Shown here: positions 1-6,182 of the stretch, one piece after another
Numbering within the stretch: position 1 is the first letter of the stretch
Layout of the letters: each line of letters starts with the position of its first letter
Origin: Solirubrobacterales bacterium
GTDB lineage: Bacteria > Actinomycetota > Thermoleophilia > Solirubrobacterales > 70-9
NCBI GenBank assembly: GCA_030152805.1
Contig: JASLIG010000040.1
Coordinates: 1 to 14,901, forward strand
DNA: 14,901 bases
Reading direction: 5' to 3'
Translations under genes and position numbers: made by a program
The notes under the pieces: model-generated
The model's database searches: none
Seen by the model: the letters and a program-made list of their open reading frames with translations, nothing else
What the model was told of the DNA's origin: nothing

Positions 1-2
1 TC

Positions 3-377
3 CCATCGCGGGCGAAGCTCTACGCGCGCCTGCATCCCCGCTGCGGGACCAGCTTCCTGCTGATCGTGATGGTGCTGGCGATCTTCGTCTTCGCGCCGAT
101 CGGGCTGCCGGCCTGGTATTGGCTGCTCGCCTCCCGGATCCTCGGGATCCCGCTGATCGCCGGCCTCTCCTACGAGGTGATCAAGTGGGCGGGGAAGAAC
201 CGTCGCAAAGCCTGGGTCCGCGGGTTGATGTGGCCGGGCCTGATGCTGCAGAACCTCACAACCCGCGAGCCCGACGAAGAGCAGCTCGCGGTTGCGATAA
301 CCGCCCTCGAGAAGGTGCTCGAGGAGGAGGACGACGAGCTGATCAAGGGCGACTCGCCGATCGAGATCGTCGCGTAG
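3..377 (+). CDS. DUF1385 family membrane protein (5' truncated by window edge)
   Basis: This is the C-terminal 124 residues of a DUF1385 protein; the reading frame is open from base 3, so the start lies outside the window. The family hallmark HPRCGTSF is visible at bases 33-56, followed by a hydrophobic stretch (about 57-170) that should form one or two membrane segments. The family-typical tail follows: AGLSYEVIKWAG, then PGLMLQNLTTREPDE and an acidic end. DUF1385 genes commonly sit directly upstream of prfA, often near rpmE, in Firmicutes and Actinobacteria, and prfA starts 31 bp downstream here. The molecular function is unknown; describing it as a metal-dependent enzyme would be speculation. 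The assignment is firm because both the motif string and the neighbourhood agree. Confidence 0.9.
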   Translation, partial: PSRAKLYARLHPRCGTSFLLIVMVLAIFVFAPIGLPAWYWLLASRILGIPLIAGLSYEVIKWAGKNRRKAWVRGLMWPGLMLQNLTTREPDEEQLAVAITALEKVLEEEDDELIKGDSPIEIVA

Positions 378-395
378 CGCCGGTCGCGCTGGGCC

Positions 396-401
396 TAAGG
401 T
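396..401 (+). promoter_or_regulatory. TAAGGT: -10-like hexamer or weak Shine-Dalgarno before prfA
   Basis: TAAGGT ends 7 bp before the prfA ATG. It fits TANNNT, which would place a transcription start at or next to the ATG. TAAGG also matches the 5' part of the consensus ribosome binding site TAAGGAGG at a workable 8-base spacing, so the two readings cannot be separated from sequence. No convincing -35 box is visible 16-18 bp upstream. Confidence 0.35.
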
Positions 402-408
402 TCAGAAC

Positions 409-1473
409 ATGATCGATGCACTGGTCGAACAGATCGAGCGGCGCTTCTCGGACCTCGAGCAGGAAATGTCCGATCCCGAGGTGATCGGCGACCGGGAACG
501 CTATGCCGAGGTTGGGCGCGAGTACCGTGAGCTGCAGCCGGCGCAGGCGCTGGCCGCCGAGTACCGGACTCTGAAGGACGACCTCGAGGGCGCCCGCGAG
601 CTGCTCGAGGAGGGCGAGGACACGGAGCTGCAGAAGGTCGTCGAGGAGGCGCCGGCTCGACTCGAGGCCCTCGAAGAGGAGATCAGGCTCGCGATGGTCG
701 AACGCGATCCCAACGATGCCAAGAACGTCATCGTCGAGATCCGCGCCGGGACCGGCGGCGACGAGGCGGCGCTTTTTGCCGGCGACCTCTACAAGATGCT
801 GGTCCGCTACGCGGAGGAGCGGGGGTTCTCGACCGAGGTGCTCTCCCAGTCGGCTGCCGAGGTCGGCGGCTTCAAGGAGGTGACCTTCGCGGTCAAGGGC
901 GAGGGCGCCTACTCGGTCTTCAAGTACGAGGGCGGGACCCACCGGGTCCAGCGGGTGCCGGAGACGGAGTCGCAGGGTCGCATCCACACCTCGACCGCGA
1001 CCGTCGCGGTCCTGCCCGAGGTCGAGGAGGTCGAGGTCAGCGTCGACCAGAATGACCTCCAGGTCGACGTCTACCGCTCCTCCGGCCCCGGCGGCCAGTC
1101 GGTCAACACGACGGACTCGGCGGTCCGGATAACCCACAAGCCGACCGGCGTCGTCGTCTCGATGCAGGACGAGAAGTCCCAGCTCCAGAACAAGGAGCGG
1201 GCGATGAGGGTGCTGCGGGCGCGCCTCTACGAGCGCGAGCTGGCCGAACAGCAGGCGAAGATCGCCTCCGAGCGCAAGGCGCAGGTCGGCAGCGGCGAGC
1301 GCTCCGAGAAGGTTCGCACCTACAACTTTCCCCAGGGACGCGTCACCGACCACCGGATCAAGCACACCTCGCACAACCTCGACGGCGTGCTCGGCGGCGA
1401 TCTCGGCGAGTTCACCGAGGCACTCGCGGCGGAGGAGAAGCGGCAGCGGTTGGAGGCCGCCGCGGTCGGGTGA
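409..1473 (+). CDS. prfA: Peptide chain release factor 1 (RF1)
   Basis: RF1 recognises UAA and UAG in the ribosomal A site and triggers hydrolysis of peptidyl-tRNA. At 354 aa it is close to E. coli RF1 (360 aa). The catalytic GGQ lies at residues 228-230 in the context RSSGPGGQSVNTTDSAVRIT. The codon-recognition tripeptide PxT is PET at 184-186 within RVQRVPETESQGRIHTS, which separates it from RF2 (SPF). The N-terminal 100 residues are helical and charged (domain 1), and the C-terminus has the usual EKVRTYNFPQGRVTDHRI segment. The ATG at 409 gives the expected N-terminus (MIDALVEQIERRF). prmC, whose product methylates the GGQ glutamine, overlaps the stop codon, so the two are translationally coupled. 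Confidence 0.98.
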   Translation: MIDALVEQIERRFSDLEQEMSDPEVIGDRERYAEVGREYRELQPAQALAAEYRTLKDDLEGARELLEEGEDTELQKVVEEAPARLEALEEEIRLAMVERDPNDAKNVIVEIRAGTGGDEAALFAGDLYKMLVRYAEERGFSTEVLSQSAAEVGGFKEVTFAVKGEGAYSVFKYEGGTHRVQRVPETESQGRIHTSTATVAVLPEVEEVEVSVDQNDLQVDVYRSSGPGGQSVNTTDSAVRITHKPTGVVVSMQDEKSQLQNKERAMRVLRARLYERELAEQQAKIASERKAQVGSGERSEKVRTYNFPQGRVTDHRIKHTSHNLDGVLGGDLGEFTEALAAEEKRQRLEAAAVG

Positions 1474-2294
1474 ACCGCGAAGCGCTGACCGCGTCGGTCG
1501 ACGCTCTGCTCGCCGCCGGGATAGAGGAACCGCGACTCGACGCCGAACTGCTGCTCGCCGCCGCTACTGGTCAGGGCCGGGCGGCGCTGGCGGCAAATCC
1601 CGAACGGGAGCTGGACCCCGGCGCGTCGCGGCGCTTTGCCGAGATGGTCCGCCGCCGCCTGCGCCGCGAGCCGGTCGCCTACATCCTCGGCAAACGCGGC
1701 TTCCGCAAGCTCGAGCTGCAGGTCGATGCGCGGGTGCTGATTCCCCGTCCCGAGACCGAGCTGATGGTCGAGCTGGCGCTGGAGCTCGATCCTGGCAGCG
1801 TGCTCGACGTTGGCACCGGCTCGGGCGCGATCGCCCTGGCGATCGCCGCCGAGTTGCCGAGCTGCGAAGTGATCGCCACCGACACCTCGGCCGCGGCGCT
1901 CGAAGTGGCGCGCGGCAACGCCGAGCGGCTCGGCCTTGCCGATCGGGTCGAGTGGTTCGAGGCGACGGTGCCAGCCGGGCGCGGGGAGTTCGAGCTGGCG
2001 CTCGCCAACCTGCCCTACGTCAGCGAGGCGGAATGGGGCGACCTCGAGCCCGAGGTGACCGAGTGGGAGCCGCGCGGCGCCCTGCTCGCCGGCCCCGACG
2101 GCCTCGATGCGATCGCGGAGGCGATTCCGGTTCTCGGCGCGGTCGCCCCCGTCGTGGCCCTGGAGGTCGGCAGCGGGCAGGCGACCGCGGTGGGCGAGCT
2201 ATTGGCCGAGGCCGGTTTCGGCTGCGTGGAAACGCGCCCCGACCTGGCCGGGATCCCGCGCCTGGTCATCGGTCGCCAGGGCGCCCGGCGATGA
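1470..2294 (+). CDS. prmC: Release factor glutamine N5-methyltransferase
   Basis: This 274-aa protein (E. coli PrmC is 277 aa) transfers methyl from S-adenosylmethionine to the glutamine of the release-factor GGQ motif. The N-terminal helical domain covers roughly residues 1-95 and contains the family segment PVAYILGKRGFRKLELQVDARVLIPRPETE (68-97, quoted in part: YILGKRGF, LIPRPETE). The Rossmann SAM-binding loop is DVGTGSG at 113-119. The active-site tetrapeptide, NPPY in the classical enzymes, reads NLPY at 180-183 in the context LANLPYVSEAEW. The GTG start at 1470 overlaps the prfA stop (GTGA), a standard coupling arrangement and the reason for choosing it. Downstream tsaC overlaps its stop (ATGA), making prfA-prmC-tsaC one operon. 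Confidence 0.95.
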   Translation: MNREALTASVDALLAAGIEEPRLDAELLLAAATGQGRAALAANPERELDPGASRRFAEMVRRRLRREPVAYILGKRGFRKLELQVDARVLIPRPETELMVELALELDPGSVLDVGTGSGAIALAIAAELPSCEVIATDTSAAALEVARGNAERLGLADRVEWFEATVPAGRGEFELALANLPYVSEAEWGDLEPEVTEWEPRGALLAGPDGLDAIAEAIPVLGAVAPVVALEVGSGQATAVGELLAEAGFGCVETRPDLAGIPRLVIGRQGARR

Positions 2295-2923
2295 CCGTGG
2301 TCGTCTCGATCGAGCGCGACGGCGCCGATCGGGCCCGCACCGGCCTCGAACTCTGCGCCGCGGCGGGTGGCATTGCCATCTTCCCGGCTGACGGTCTCTA
2401 CGGGCTCGCCTGCGATCCGCTCAACCCGGCGGCGATCGAGCGCATCCACCGGATCAAGGGTCGCGACGACGGCAAGCCGTCGGCCGTTCTCTACTTCTCG
2501 CCGCTGGCGATGCGCGAGCTCATCGAGAGCCTCGGCGAGCGCACGCGATCTGCGATCGGCGCGCTCCTGCCCGGGCCGGTGACCCTCGTCGTCGCCAACC
2601 CAGAGCAGCGCTACCCGCTCGCCAGCCGCGACGATCGGTCTCGTCTCGGCGTCAGGCTGATCGACGGGCCGCTGGCGGGGGCGATGTGCCCCCTCTTCCA
2701 GACCTCGGCAAATCGCAGCGGCGAGCCGGCGCCCGCTCTGTTCGCCGACATCCCCCGGGAGATCCTCGCCGCCGTCGACGTCGCGATCGACGGAGGGCCG
2801 CTGACCGGCAGCCCGTCGACGGTCGTCGATCTGACCGGCTTCGAAACCGGCGGCGAGTGGAGCGTGCTGCGCGAGGGGGGGATGGCGATCGGCGATCTCG
2901 CGAGCAGGCTGGAGGGCGTCTGA
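2291..2923 (+). CDS. L-threonylcarbamoyladenylate synthase (TsaC/Sua5/YrdC family)
   Basis: The family makes threonylcarbamoyl-AMP from threonine, bicarbonate and ATP, the first step of t6A37 modification of ANN-decoding tRNAs. The 210-aa product is a single YrdC domain, near TsaC size and without the C-terminal domain of long Sua5 proteins. Visible signatures are FPADGLYGLACD (31-42), the RIKGRDDGKPSAVLYF nucleotide-binding stretch (54-69), LLPGPVTLVV (92-101), QTSANRSG (137-144) and SPSTVVDL (174-181). The frame is open far upstream inside prmC, but homology begins only near MTVVVSIERDG, and the ATG at 2291 overlaps the prmC stop as ATGA. I therefore start it there. Its place after prmC matches sua5 (Rv1301) of M. 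tuberculosis. Whether it should be called tsaC or sua5 is only nomenclature. Confidence 0.94.
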   Translation: MTVVVSIERDGADRARTGLELCAAAGGIAIFPADGLYGLACDPLNPAAIERIHRIKGRDDGKPSAVLYFSPLAMRELIESLGERTRSAIGALLPGPVTLVVANPEQRYPLASRDDRSRLGVRLIDGPLAGAMCPLFQTSANRSGEPAPALFADIPREILAAVDVAIDGGPLTGSPSTVVDLTGFETGGEWSVLREGGMAIGDLASRLEGV

Positions 2924-2936
2924 CCCGTGCACTGTT

Positions 2937-2949
2937 CTAGTTGACTAAG
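2937..2949 (+). promoter_or_regulatory. Small inverted repeat overlapping the -35 box of the GntR gene (candidate operator)
   Basis: CTAGTTGACTAAG contains TAGT-TG-ACTA (2938-2947), four-base arms around two bases. It overlaps the TTGACT -35 hexamer. GntR regulators often repress their own promoter through such short dyads, so this is a candidate autoregulatory operator. The arms are short and chance occurrence is possible. Confidence 0.3.
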
Positions 2950-2969
2950 ACAGCCTCGCCCGGTACTGT
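2941..2969 (+). promoter_or_regulatory. Sigma70-type promoter for the GntR-yrbE operon
   Basis: TTGACT (2941-2946) and TACTGT (2964-2969) are separated by 17 bp. The -35 matches consensus at five of six positions and the -10 keeps the key T, A and final T. Transcription would begin around 2976, only about two bases before the ATG at 2978. The mRNA would then be leaderless, in agreement with the absence of any Shine-Dalgarno sequence in front of that ATG. Confidence 0.6.
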
Positions 2970-2977
2970 GTGCTCTG

Positions 2978-3754
2978 ATGGCACAGCGAGTCGCTGATCG
3001 TCCGGCCACGCCCTTTTCTACCGATCCGGCTGCGGAATTGCCAGTTAGCGTTCAGTTGTCCTGGCGCTTGCGGGCTCTGATCGCAACCGGACGCCTTGCC
3101 GCCGGGGAGCGCCTGCCGAGCTTCCGCCGTCTCGCCGAGTGGGGCGGCGTCAACGTGAACACGGTGAGGGCCGTCTACGCCGGCCTCGAGGAAGACGGCC
3201 TGGTCGTCAGCCGCCAGGGGCAGGGGACCTTCGTCACCGAGGGGATTGCTGCCTCGCCGGAGCTCGAGGAAATCGCGGTCGAGGCGCTGCATCGGGCCCG
3301 CGACGCGGGGCTCGATCCCAGCGACCTGGTCATCGTCGCCGCCGCCTGCGCGAGCATGAACGGGGAAGAGGGTCCGGGAGAGCCGGGCACGGCGCTGCCG
3401 GACGTCGGCGAGGAGAGCGAGGCGATCGAGGTGCGCCACGAGCTGCGCCGCCAGATCGCCCGACTCGAGATCGAGCTGGCCGCCTACACGCGAGACCTGC
3501 CTGACGACATGCCGACCGCGGCGCGCTTCTCCAAAGCGCACATCGCCGGCGTCGAGGAGCTGGAGCAGACCCGCGACACGCTGATTGCGCAGCTTTCCGA
3601 AGCGCAGCGAGCGGCGGAGCTGCGGGCGCGGCAGATCGGCGAGGAGCGGGTTCGCCGCGAAGCGCTGCTCGGCAAGGAGGAGGGCGAGCCACCCTCCAGA
3701 TCGGGCGGGGGCCCTCTCGGCAGGGCGATGAGCTGGTGGCAGGCGAAATCCTGA
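2978..3754 (+). CDS. GntR-family transcriptional regulator with C-terminal coiled-coil extension
   Basis: Residues 21-90 are a GntR winged helix-turn-helix: LPVSVQLSWRLRALIATGRL, then AAGERLPSFRRLAEWGGVNVNT (key residues G43, LPS 46-48, N59-R64), then the wing with RQGQGTFV (79-86). None of the large FadR or HutC effector domains is present. Residues 145-232 are rich in Glu, Arg, Leu and Ala with coiled-coil periodicity, so dimerisation through this tail is likely. YtrA-like GntR proteins are usually about 120-130 aa and head ABC-transporter operons; this one is twice that size. Its last 19 bp overlap the first permease gene, so it is cotranscribed with yrbE-like genes and probably regulates them and itself. 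The ATG at 2978 is the first start after the promoter and gives a full HTH domain. The effector is unknown. Confidence 0.85.
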   Translation: MAQRVADRPATPFSTDPAAELPVSVQLSWRLRALIATGRLAAGERLPSFRRLAEWGGVNVNTVRAVYAGLEEDGLVVSRQGQGTFVTEGIAASPELEEIAVEALHRARDAGLDPSDLVIVAAACASMNGEEGPGEPGTALPDVGEESEAIEVRHELRRQIARLEIELAAYTRDLPDDMPTAARFSKAHIAGVEELEQTRDTLIAQLSEAQRAAELRARQIGEERVRREALLGKEEGEPPSRSGGGPLGRAMSWWQAKS

Positions 3755-4542
3755 GCCGCGCCTCGCTGCCGGCGAAGTCCGCCTTCGAACAGGTGGGGGA
3801 GATGATGATCCTCACCGCGAAGACGCTGGTCTCCGCGGTGCGGCCGCCCTACCCCTACGGCGAGGAGCTGGTCTGGCAGTTCCTCTTCGTGCTCAAGCTC
3901 TCCTGGTTCCCCCTGCTGGTTTCGACCTTCGCGCTCTGCCTCGGCGCCCCGGGCCTGCAAGCAGCCGGCGCCCTCTCGCTCTTCGGGGCGCTGGACAGGC
4001 TGGGCGGCTTCTTCGTGCTGACCGCGGTGCGTTGGATCGGGCCGCTCGTCACCGCGGTCGTCGTCGCCGGCGTCGCCGGCACGGCGATCACCGCCGACCT
4101 CGGCGCCCGCAAGATCCGCGAGGAGCTCGATGCCCTGCAGGTGCTCGGGGTCGACCCGATCAAGAACCTGGTCGTGCCGCGCTTCCTCGCCCTGATGGTG
4201 GTGACGAGCCTGCTCGACATCTTCGCGATCGTCTTCGGGCTCAGCGCCGGCATCGCCGCCGAGCTGCTCTACAAGCAGCACCTCGGCGGCTTCTTCGCCA
4301 CGCTCTTCTCCAATGCCTCGGTCACCGACCTCTGGGGCTCGGTGCTGATGTGCACGATATTCGGCGGGATCATCGCCGTCGTCTGCTCCTTCAAGGGGAT
4401 GACCGCCTCGGGCGGCGCCGCCGGGGTGGGACGAGCGGTAAACCAGGCCGTGGTGATCGCGATAGTCGTGGTCTTCTTCTTCCAGTTCGTCTTCAGCGCG
4501 ATCCTGCTCGCCACCAACCCGGAACTGCAGACCATTCGATGA
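3736..4542 (+). CDS. YrbE/MlaE-type ABC transporter permease (first of pair)
   Basis: This 268-aa integral membrane protein belongs to the MlaE/YrbE permease family, which moves lipids or sterols in Mla and Mce systems. The N-terminus (VGEMMILTAKTLVSAV, 20-35) is the amphipathic interface helix. Membrane segments follow at about 47-70, 90-118, 148-175, 200-218 and 236-258. The conserved cytoplasmic loop that contacts the ATPase is at 120-149 (ADLGARKIREELDALQVLGV then DPIKNLVVPR). The second family motif, KGMTASGGAAGVGRAVNQAV, is at 220-239. The GTG at 3736 lies inside the regulator gene and follows a purine-rich stretch; an ATG at 3802 is possible but would remove part of the conserved N-terminus. 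By position it corresponds to YrbE-A of Mce loci. No Mce, lipoprotein or ATPase gene follows. Confidence 0.9.
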   Translation: MAGEILSRASLPAKSAFEQVGEMMILTAKTLVSAVRPPYPYGEELVWQFLFVLKLSWFPLLVSTFALCLGAPGLQAAGALSLFGALDRLGGFFVLTAVRWIGPLVTAVVVAGVAGTAITADLGARKIREELDALQVLGVDPIKNLVVPRFLALMVVTSLLDIFAIVFGLSAGIAAELLYKQHLGGFFATLFSNASVTDLWGSVLMCTIFGGIIAVVCSFKGMTASGGAAGVGRAVNQAVVIAIVVVFFFQFVFSAILLATNPELQTIR

Positions 4543-5336
4543 TCGGTTGGCTCGACGCTCCGCGCGGTTGGCTCGACGCGATCGGCGAGCTTGCCGGCTT
4601 CGGCACCCGCGTCGCCGGCCTCGTCTACAGCGGTCGCGTGCTCAGGTTCTTCGGCGAGAGCCTGCGCCAGGCCGGGATCCTGATCCTCGGCTCGGCCCTG
4701 ATCATCTGGGCCTTCGTCTTCATCCTCGGCCTGCAGTGCGGCCTGCAGGGCGCCTACTTCTTCCGCGCCCAGGGCGCCCCGGCCTACGCCGGCCTGTTCG
4801 CTGCCTGGTGCGACCTGCGCGAGGCCCTGCCCTACGCCTTCGGCTACATCCTTGCCGCCAAGGTCGGCACCGGGATCGTCGCCGAGCTCGGGGCGATGCG
4901 GATCTCCGACGAGATCGACGCGCTCGAGGTGATGGGCATCCAGCCGGTGACCTTCCTTGCCGCGACCCGCCTGCTTGCCGCCTGGATGGCCTTTCCATTC
5001 ATGTACCTGGTCGGGATCGGCGTTATGTACTTCGCCAGCTACATCTCGGTGGTGCAGCAGGTCGGCGACGTCTCCTCGGGCGGCTACCTGCTGATCTTCT
5101 GGATGTTCCAGAACCCCGGCGACCTGATCTTCAGCCTGATCAAGGGGATGGTGATGGCCACCGTGATCGTGCTGGTCGGCTGCTATTACGGCTACACGGC
5201 CTCCGGCGGCCCGGTCGGGGTGGGGACGGCGACGGCCCAGTCGATGGCCGTCAACATCGTCCTCGTTCACATCATCGGCATGCTCGGGACAGTCATCTTC
5301 TGGGGCTCGACCCCCCGCGCCCCGATCGGCGGTTAG
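4539..5336 (+). CDS. YrbE/MlaE-type ABC transporter permease (second of pair)
   Basis: This 265-aa permease is the likely heterodimer partner of the preceding gene. The ATPase-contact loop ELGAMRISDEIDALEVMGIQ (116-135) is closer to the family consensus than in its neighbour, and the C-terminal motif YGYTASGGPVGVGTATAQS is at 217-235. Membrane segments are predicted near 46-68, 96-115, 145-170, 186-214 and 238-256. The ATG at 4539 overlaps the previous stop as ATGA, the reason for this start. The first 14 residues contain a duplicated heptad (GWLDAPR then GWLDAIG) encoded by a near-perfect DNA repeat. The gene ends 6 bp before the stop codon of the convergent lysyl-oxidase-like gene. The ATPase (MlaF/Mkl type) and substrate-binding Mce proteins must be encoded elsewhere if the transporter works. 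Confidence 0.9.
   Translation: MIGWLDAPRGWLDAIGELAGFGTRVAGLVYSGRVLRFFGESLRQAGILILGSALIIWAFVFILGLQCGLQGAYFFRAQGAPAYAGLFAAWCDLREALPYAFGYILAAKVGTGIVAELGAMRISDEIDALEVMGIQPVTFLAATRLLAAWMAFPFMYLVGIGVMYFASYISVVQQVGDVSSGGYLLIFWMFQNPGDLIFSLIKGMVMATVIVLVGCYYGYTASGGPVGVGTATAQSMAVNIVLVHIIGMLGTVIFWGSTPRAPIGG
4544..4579 (+). repeat. 15-bp direct repeat, 21-bp period, at the start of the second yrbE-like gene
   Basis: CGGTTGGCTCGACGC occurs at 4544-4558 and again at 4565-4579. The 21-bp period equals seven codons, so it duplicates a heptapeptide in frame (GWLDAPR/GWLDAIG) at the very N-terminus. It is likely a recent small tandem duplication. Confidence 0.85.
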
Positions 5337-5342
5337 GAGGGC

Positions 5343-6122
5343 CTAGCAGCCGAAGTTGCCGCGGAAGGGCAGGCGGACGAGGCGGCGGGAGCTGTTGTCG
5401 TTCTCGTTCGACTCGAAGAGCAGGCCGTTGGGGTCGACCGTCATGACGAAGGCGAAGCAGCCGCGCAGGCCGCCGACGCCGATCCACTGCTTGTCGTAGT
5501 CGGCCGGGTAGATGTCCGACCAGCCGACCGAGGTGCCGAGCGTGACCCGGTCTTCGTAGGGGTTCTGGTTGCAGCCGGGGTAGTGGCGGCTGCTCGGAGA
5601 GTGGCGGCCGGGCCTGGTGCGCTCCAGATCGCGCAGGCAGTAGTTGAGCTTCGGGCCGACCCGCACGCGATGCAGGGGGCGGCGCTGGCCGTCGACCGAC
5701 CAGAGCTCGAAGCGGGCGAGCTGGTGGACCTTCCAGTAGCTGCCGCCGAAATAGGGGCCGACGTCGGTGAAGTGGAGCATCGCCCCGCTCGGCACGTCGA
5801 TGTGGCCGCCGCCGGCGCGGTAGATGCGCTGGCGGGTGCGCATCGAGTGCCAGCCGTCGCGCCTGCCGCGCAGCTCCATCGGGCCCGTGCCGCGGCTGCG
5901 CACGTCGCTGGTGGCGCGCAGCCGAACGCGGCCGCCGGCGCGCTGGATGTAGAGATCGTGCGGAGGGCCGATGCGCAGGTTGGGACAGAGCAGCGTCTGA
6001 GCTTCCGGTCCCTCGCAAGGGTTCTCGCCGATCGGGGCCACGGCACCGGCGCTGGCCGCGGTGCAGGCGGCAGCCACTGAGAAGAGGGCTGCGGCGGAGT
6101 GAAATCGGAGCTTCGAGGTCAC
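5343..6122 (-). CDS. Secreted lysyl-oxidase-like protein, probable copper-site-degenerate homologue
   Basis: The 259-aa product has an N-terminal signal peptide (about 1-26, ending near ASAGA; a lipoprotein cysteine at 20 is possible but its lipobox is poor). The rest resembles the lysyl oxidase fold (PF01186): CPNLRIGPP, LRATSDVRSRGTGPMELRG, RQRIYRAGGG, HQLARFELW, VGPKLNYCLRD, VGWSDIYPADYDKQWIGVGG and DPNGLLFESNENDN. Aligning by eye with human LOX, K158 and Y205 occupy the positions of Lys320 and Tyr355, which form the LTQ cofactor. The copper motif HxHxH is replaced: Y129-W130-K131, with one nearby His at 133. Catalysis is therefore doubtful. The start is GTG at 6122, with no Shine-Dalgarno sequence and a TATAGA box close upstream. 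The gene is divergent from glyA and convergent with the permease genes. The fold is a confident call; a structural or binding role is inference. Confidence 0.75.
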   Translation of the reverse strand: MTSKLRFHSAAALFSVAAACTAASAGAVAPIGENPCEGPEAQTLLCPNLRIGPPHDLYIQRAGGRVRLRATSDVRSRGTGPMELRGRRDGWHSMRTRQRIYRAGGGHIDVPSGAMLHFTDVGPYFGGSYWKVHQLARFELWSVDGQRRPLHRVRVGPKLNYCLRDLERTRPGRHSPSSRHYPGCNQNPYEDRVTLGTSVGWSDIYPADYDKQWIGVGGLRGCFAFVMTVDPNGLLFESNENDNSSRRLVRLPFRGNFGC

Positions 6123-6134
6123 TGCGATGGCACA

Positions 6135-6140
6135 TCTATA
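6135..6140 (-). promoter_or_regulatory. TATAGA -10-like box for the lysyl-oxidase-like gene
   Basis: On the minus strand TATAGA lies 12 bp upstream of the GTG start, so the expected 5' leader is only about five bases. No clear -35 box is seen. It shares the 60-bp divergent region with the glyA promoter. Confidence 0.3.
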
Positions 6141-6166
6141 CCGCTGCCGCTATCCATGCGCGTTGC

Positions 6167-6172
6167 TATGGT
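6167..6172 (+). promoter_or_regulatory. TATGGT -10-like box for glyA
   Basis: TATGGT ends 10 bp before the glyA ATG at 6183. A start about 7 bp downstream would give a leader of roughly three bases. The -35 position (6144-6149, CTGCCG) is poor. The only ribosome-binding-like sequence is a weak GGTCGGA. Confidence 0.35.
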
Positions 6173-6182
6173 CGGACGTCCG

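Noticed and set aside
343..1374. Long open frame on the minus strand opposite prfA
   Set aside because: Leu/Arg/Asp-rich low-complexity translation, a usual mirror of a GC-rich coding strand; prfA is certain here.
1952..2290. Upstream part of the tsaC reading frame, giving 323 residues
   Set aside because: This part is an Arg/Gly-rich shadow of prmC with no homology; the ATG overlapping the prmC stop fits the family length.
6099..6182. N-terminal extension of glyA giving 454 residues
   Set aside because: It overlaps the divergent lysyl-oxidase-like gene, and its residues show no serine hydroxymethyltransferase homology; MSELPESFQ at 6183 is the natural beginning.
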